From Barnesiella sp. (GTDB taxonomy: Bacteria > Bacteroidota > Bacteroidia > Bacteroidales > Muribaculaceae): a stretch of 6,088 bases of DNA. Positions 1 to 6,088 of the stretch are shown piece after piece (position 1 is the stretch's first letter; each line of letters begins with the position of its first letter). The position numbers were made by a program, and so were the translations under genes. The stretch is from contig JAAVEX010000082.1 in NCBI GenBank assembly GCA_014801065.1, positions 1 through 6,088 of the forward strand, given 5' to 3'. Below the pieces are notes generated by a model. It was not told the DNA's origin, made no database searches, and worked only from the letters and a program-made list of their open reading frames with translations.

Positions 1-2
1 CC

Positions 3-3149
<3,147 letters not shown>

Positions 3150-3188
3150 ACACTCCTCTGAAAAAATCTCGATTTCCATAACACAAGC

Positions 3189-3218
3189 AGGGACGCACGC
3201 CGGTGCGTCCCTCTTTAT
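3189..3218 (+). terminator. Rho-independent-like terminator after the GH2 gene
   Basis: The left arm 3189-3198 pairs perfectly with 3203-3212 (10 bp, mostly G-C) around the four-base loop GCCG at 3199-3202. It is followed by the short T-rich run CTTTAT. It lies 40 bases after the GH2 stop codon. The T tract is weak, so termination may be partial. The hairpin ends only 29 bases before the next start codon, which leaves no room for a standard promoter between them. The hairpin could therefore also sit in the leader of the downstream U32 transcript. The pairing is seen directly; the terminator role is inferred. Confidence 0.7.
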
Positions 3219-3241
3219 GAAAAAGCTAATCCCACAGACAA

Positions 3242-4489
3242 ATGAAGCGCGAAGACTTTGAAATAATGGCCCCGGTAGGGAGCTACGAATCTCTCTATGC
3301 TGCGATCGAAGCCGGAGCCAACGCAGTGTATTTTGGTGTGGAAGGGCTTAATATGCGAGCCCGCTCGTCGGTCAATTTCACACTCGACGATCTGCACAAC
3401 ATAGCGTCCGTGTGCGATCAACATAATGTCAAGTCATATCTCACGGTCAACACGATCATGTATGACGACGATCTGCCGCGCATGCGCTCCGTGATCGACG
3501 CCGTTGCGGCGTCGGGCATATCGGCCATCATAGCGAGCGACATCGCCGCAATATCCTATGCACGCAGCCGCGGCGTCGAGGTCCACATATCGACGCAGTG
3601 CAACATCACCAATATCGAAGCGGTCCGGTTCTATGCAGCGTATGCCGACGTGGTTGTACTCGCGCGCGAACTTAATCTCGATCAGGTGGCCGCGATCCAT
3701 CGTGCAATTGTCGACGAACAGATCCGCGGACCGCGCGGCGAACTGATCAGGATCGAAATGTTTTGCCACGGCGCTCTTTGCATGGCCGTGTCGGGAAAAT
3801 GCTATCTGAGCCTTCACGAAATGAACTCAAGCGCCAATCGCGGGGCATGTACACAGATATGCCGCCGGGGCTACACCGTCACCGACCGCGAGACGGGTGA
3901 TCAACTTGATATCGAAAACAAATATATCATGTCGCCCAAAGATCTCAAGACCATCCACTTCCTCAACAAGATGATCGATGCCGGAGTCAGCGTGTTCAAG
4001 ATCGAAGGCCGTGCCCGCGGTCCGGAATATGTCAAGATCGCCGTGGAAGCCTACAGCGAAGCCCTCGAATCGATATGCAACGGCACATACACCCAGGAGA
4101 AGATTGACTGCTGGGACGAACGCCTGGGCAAAATCTTCAACCGCGGATTCTGGAATGGCTATTATCTTGGACAACGCCTGGGAGAATGGTCGAGCAAATA
4201 CGGGTCGAGCGCCACGCGTGTCAAACAGTATGCAGCCAAGGGGGTCAGATATTTCTCCAACCTCGGGGTGGCGGAATTCTACGTTGAGAGCGGCGAGGTG
4301 AAAAAAGGTGATGAGATAGTGATCACGGGCCCCACAACAGGAGCCTTGATCCTGACCGTAGATGAGATCCGCGTAGACCTCAAGCCTGTCGACCGCGCCG
4401 TGAAAGGGGAAAGCTTTTCAATGAAAGTGCCCTCCAAAATCCGTCCCTCCGACCGCCTCTACATCTGGCAACCCCTCCCCAAGCCCTGA
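3242..4489 (+). CDS. U32 family protein, TrhP/YegQ-like tRNA hydroxylation protein
   Basis: This is a complete 415-residue cytoplasmic protein with no signal peptide. It opens with the typical U32 start (EIMAPVGSYESLYAAIEAGANAVYFG, about residues 7-32). It carries the full U32 signature at 172-190: E172, F174, G177, A178, L179, C180, G185, C187 and S190. Cys180, Cys187, Cys203 and Cys207 (the last two in GACTQICRRGY) lie where U32 relatives hold an iron-sulfur cluster. A small C-terminal beta-barrel domain occupies about 325-412. Families once called collagenase-like peptidases now include TrhP, which with prephenate makes 5-hydroxyuridine at tRNA wobble position 34, RlhA for 23S rRNA C2501, and UbiU/UbiV in ubiquinone synthesis. 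The length fits the TrhP group better than the longer RlhA (about 650) or shorter UbiU/V (about 300-330). The start codon has no clear ribosome binding site; the upstream ATG at 3217 is out of frame. The family is certain; the exact RNA target is inferred. Confidence 0.9.
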   Translation: MKREDFEIMAPVGSYESLYAAIEAGANAVYFGVEGLNMRARSSVNFTLDDLHNIASVCDQHNVKSYLTVNTIMYDDDLPRMRSVIDAVAASGISAIIASDIAAISYARSRGVEVHISTQCNITNIEAVRFYAAYADVVVLARELNLDQVAAIHRAIVDEQIRGPRGELIRIEMFCHGALCMAVSGKCYLSLHEMNSSANRGACTQICRRGYTVTDRETGDQLDIENKYIMSPKDLKTIHFLNKMIDAGVSVFKIEGRARGPEYVKIAVEAYSEALESICNGTYTQEKIDCWDERLGKIFNRGFWNGYYLGQRLGEWSSKYGSSATRVKQYAAKGVRYFSNLGVAEFYVESGEVKKGDEIVITGPTTGALILTVDEIRVDLKPVDRAVKGESFSMKVPSKIRPSDRLYIWQPLPKP

Positions 4490-4490
4490 T

Positions 4491-4507
4491 CCCCTCCCTC
4501 GCAGGGG
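4491..4507 (+). other. Short GC-rich hairpin just after the U32 stop codon
   Basis: CCCCT at 4491-4495 can pair with AGGGG at 4503-4507 around a seven-base loop, directly after the U32 stop codon. No T tract follows, so it is a poor terminator alone. It may help protect the 3' end of the message or mean nothing. The next 70 bases (4508-4575) show no further structure or gene that I can support. Confidence 0.25.
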
Positions 4508-4575
4508 GCTTCAGCCGTCATGCCGCGCTCTCAAAACCGATTGGGACAGCTAATGGTGGGGGGTATGAAAAGGAA

Positions 4576-4623
4576 TTCGCCACTCCTTTGGGTTCGAACC
4601 AAAGGAGTGGCGAAAACTATTTT
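4576..4623. terminator. Bidirectional terminator between convergent genes
   Basis: Bases 4576-4591 pair without mismatch with 4599-4614, a 16-bp stem with a seven-base loop (GTTCGAA). On the + strand it is followed by AACTATTTT, and on the - strand by TTCCTTTT, so both orientations have a usable T-rich tail. It sits 86 bases after the U32 stop codon and 31 bases after the BspA-like gene's stop codon. It is therefore placed to stop both converging transcripts. The stem and tails are seen directly; the function is inferred from structure and position. Confidence 0.85.
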
Positions 4624-4645
4624 CGCACAAAGATATGAGTGGCGA

Positions 4646-6088
4646 TTACTTCACCGCGATCTTTGCTGAGGCGGAGTCCTGACGGACAATGTAGATGGCA
4701 GGAGCGAGGTTTTCGATCTTTGTTCCTACTTTCTTGCCGCTCAGATCAAACACCTCAAAGGGTTTTGACCAGTCGATTGCTTTAACATCATCAGATTCGA
4801 TCATAGTCACAGCAGAGGTAGAAGCAACCGTGATATCACATTGGTCAGTTTGCTGCGTTCCGCCGTGATCCGTACCGGTCACGGTGATCACGCATTTTCC
4901 GGGCGCTACGGCTGTCACCAAACCTGTATTCTCGTCGACGGTTGCAACATTCGGGTCAGAGCTGCTCCATGTCTCTTTGTCGAGTTCGAGATCTCCACCG
5001 GGATCCACAAAATAAGCTTTCAGCTGAAGATCCTCTCCGGCGGTGAGTGTCTTTTCATTTTCAGAGAGAACCATCAAAAATGTACCTATCTCCTCAAAAT
5101 TATGGAAAAGCGGCCACGCCTGCTCGTAAGCCTCTTTGCTTCCCTGGGGGACATATACTACCAGATCTTCCGGCTTGTATAACATGGCTGTCACGCTTAT
5201 GGTTTGAGGCACCGGATTAAGGTCGACTATCTTTTTCAGATTATTTGCATCTTGAATAAATGTTGTAGCCGCGGTAGTAACGGATGCGGGAATAACCAAA
5301 CCGGTCAAGTTTGCACCTCTGAATGAGTTAGCTGTTAGTGTCGTTACACCGTCCGGAACTACGTATGTATCTGTTCTGCCATAAGGATATGCTATGACCT
5401 GCGTTTTAGCCTTGTTAAATAACACACCGTCGACGGAGCAATATGACGCATGGTTTTCATCAACATCGAAATTGATCAGATTCGGGGTATAAATAAATGC
5501 CCCAATGCCAATTGTGTTAATTCTCGCCGGAATATAGACATTGGTGAGGGCTTTGCTTCCCGAATATGCAAAACTTAAAATACTTGTTACAGATTCAGGA
5601 AGCTCATTAATATCTATCAGTGTATTGCTACCCACCGGAGCCATTAAAAGGGTTGTCATATCACTGTTGTAAAGCATATTATCAACCACTTTATAGTTTT
5701 CGTTGCTATGCTCCACGATTATCTCCTGAAGAGAATTGCATCTACCTAAAAAGGCAGTTGAAGCCGACGCTACATTGGCCGTAATGCTGATCGATGAGAT
5801 GCCGGAGCATAGATATAAAGCATTGGAGCCAATCGTTTTAAGTCCATCAGGTAGTGTTATCGAAGTCAGATTCGAACACCCGTTCAACGCACTTACCTGG
5901 AGTTCAGTGACACTCTGAGGAATAATAAAGTCTCCGGTCTTTCCCTCGGGACAGCTGACAAGTTTGGTCATATCCTTGTTGTAAAGCACGCCGTCAACTG
6001 ACACGAAGTTGGGATTCGCCTCATCTACCAATATTTCGGTCAGATTATGGCAGCGGTAAAACGGGCCATTAATAATGGTTGTAATTGA
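4646..6088 (-). CDS. BspA-like leucine-rich-repeat protein with Ig-like domain and T9SS-type tail (5'-partial)
   Basis: The visible 480 residues end at TAA (4648-4646) and stay in frame to the window edge. The first 19 (starting SITTIINGPFYRCHNLTEIL) are also leucine-rich-repeat sequence. The TTG at 6031 is thus an internal codon, and the true start and any signal peptide lie outside. Numbering from the window edge, about 1-300 are BspA/TpLRR-type repeats (LRR_5 family) with patterns such as CSNLTSITLPDGLKTIGSNAL. These are interrupted by three insert modules of the form SVDGVLYNKD-x-T-x-L at about 30, 134 and 218. A capping segment follows at about 305-336 (VVYVPQGSKEAYEQAW). Next is a Big_2-type Ig-like domain at about 337-423 (WSSSDPNVATVDENTGLVTAVAPGKCVITV). 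The tail at about 444-480 (FEVFDLSGKKVG, then IYIVRQ and a Lys-ending strand) resembles a type IX secretion sorting domain. Relatives are surface-bound or secreted and often bind host proteins or other bacteria, but the ligand here is unknown. The coding sequence is more AT-rich than its neighbours. Confidence 0.9.
   Translation of the reverse strand, partial: SITTIINGPFYRCHNLTEILVDEANPNFVSVDGVLYNKDMTKLVSCPEGKTGDFIIPQSVTELQVSALNGCSNLTSITLPDGLKTIGSNALYLCSGISSISITANVASASTAFLGRCNSLQEIIVEHSNENYKVVDNMLYNSDMTTLLMAPVGSNTLIDINELPESVTSILSFAYSGSKALTNVYIPARINTIGIGAFIYTPNLINFDVDENHASYCSVDGVLFNKAKTQVIAYPYGRTDTYVVPDGVTTLTANSFRGANLTGLVIPASVTTAATTFIQDANNLKKIVDLNPVPQTISVTAMLYKPEDLVVYVPQGSKEAYEQAWPLFHNFEEIGTFLMVLSENEKTLTAGEDLQLKAYFVDPGGDLELDKETWSSSDPNVATVDENTGLVTAVAPGKCVITVTGTDHGGTQQTDQCDITVASTSAVTMIESDDVKAIDWSKPFEVFDLSGKKVGTKIENLAPAIYIVRQDSASAKIAVK
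5655..5988 (-). repeat. Repeated LRR insert module, similar at DNA level
   Basis: Within the BspA-like gene, 5967-5988 and 5655-5676 match at 20 of 22 bases in direct orientation, offset by exactly 312 bases (104 codons), so the reading frame is kept. They encode the same part of the SVDGVLYNKD-type module. A third, more diverged copy of the module lies at 5417-5437 in protein terms. This supports growth of the gene by internal in-frame duplication, a normal process for BspA-like proteins. Confidence 0.7.

Noticed and set aside
3434..3817. Open frame of about 127 codons on the - strand inside the U32 gene
   Set aside because: It is Arg/Asp/His-rich antisense translation of a conserved gene; nothing supports expression.
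4841..5182. + strand frame of about 113 codons opposite the Ig-like domain region
   Set aside because: It overlaps well-recognised BspA/Ig-like coding sequence on the other strand and has no domain of its own.
6029..6031. TTG as the start codon of the BspA-like gene
   Set aside because: The frame continues without a stop to 6088, and the upstream residues are still leucine-rich-repeat sequence, so the gene is 5'-truncated by the window and this is an internal Leu codon.

Overview
The window looks like a chromosomal piece of a gut-type member of the Bacteroidales, possibly Muribaculaceae. The signs are a secreted full-length family 2 glycoside hydrolase, a BspA-type leucine-rich-repeat protein with a C-terminal tail resembling a type IX secretion sorting signal, no Shine-Dalgarno-like sequence before either visible start, and a TAnnTTTG promoter element of the Bacteroidetes type. 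The family or genus placement is inference only.

Layout: (1) 1-56 holds a short leader with a good Bacteroidetes -7 element (15-22). (2) 57-3149, + strand, encodes a complete, exported LacZ-type GH2 beta-galactosidase of 1030 residues with all main catalytic residues present. (3) 3150-3241 is a short spacer with a perfect 10-bp hairpin that should terminate the GH2 transcript. (4) 3242-4489, + strand, encodes a complete U32-family protein of 415 residues. It is best read as a TrhP/YegQ-like tRNA hydroxylation protein rather than a protease. (5) 4490-4645 is a convergent spacer with a 16-bp hairpin that can terminate transcription from both sides. (6) 4646-6088, - strand, is the 3' portion of a BspA-like surface or secreted protein: leucine-rich repeats, then a bacterial Ig-like domain, then a sorting tail. 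Its reading frame stays open to the window edge, so the start of the gene lies outside.

The three genes do not form an obvious functional unit. The GH2 enzyme would act in the periplasm or outside the inner membrane on beta-galactosides, the U32 protein in the cytoplasm on RNA, and the BspA-like protein at or beyond the cell surface. The BspA-like gene runs toward the other two and is visibly more AT-rich in its repeat region. I see no RNA gene, insertion sequence, CRISPR array, phage gene or toxin-antitoxin pair. I find no convincing undescribed system here; the items worth a second look are sequence details within recognisable families and the architecture of the two intergenic hairpins.
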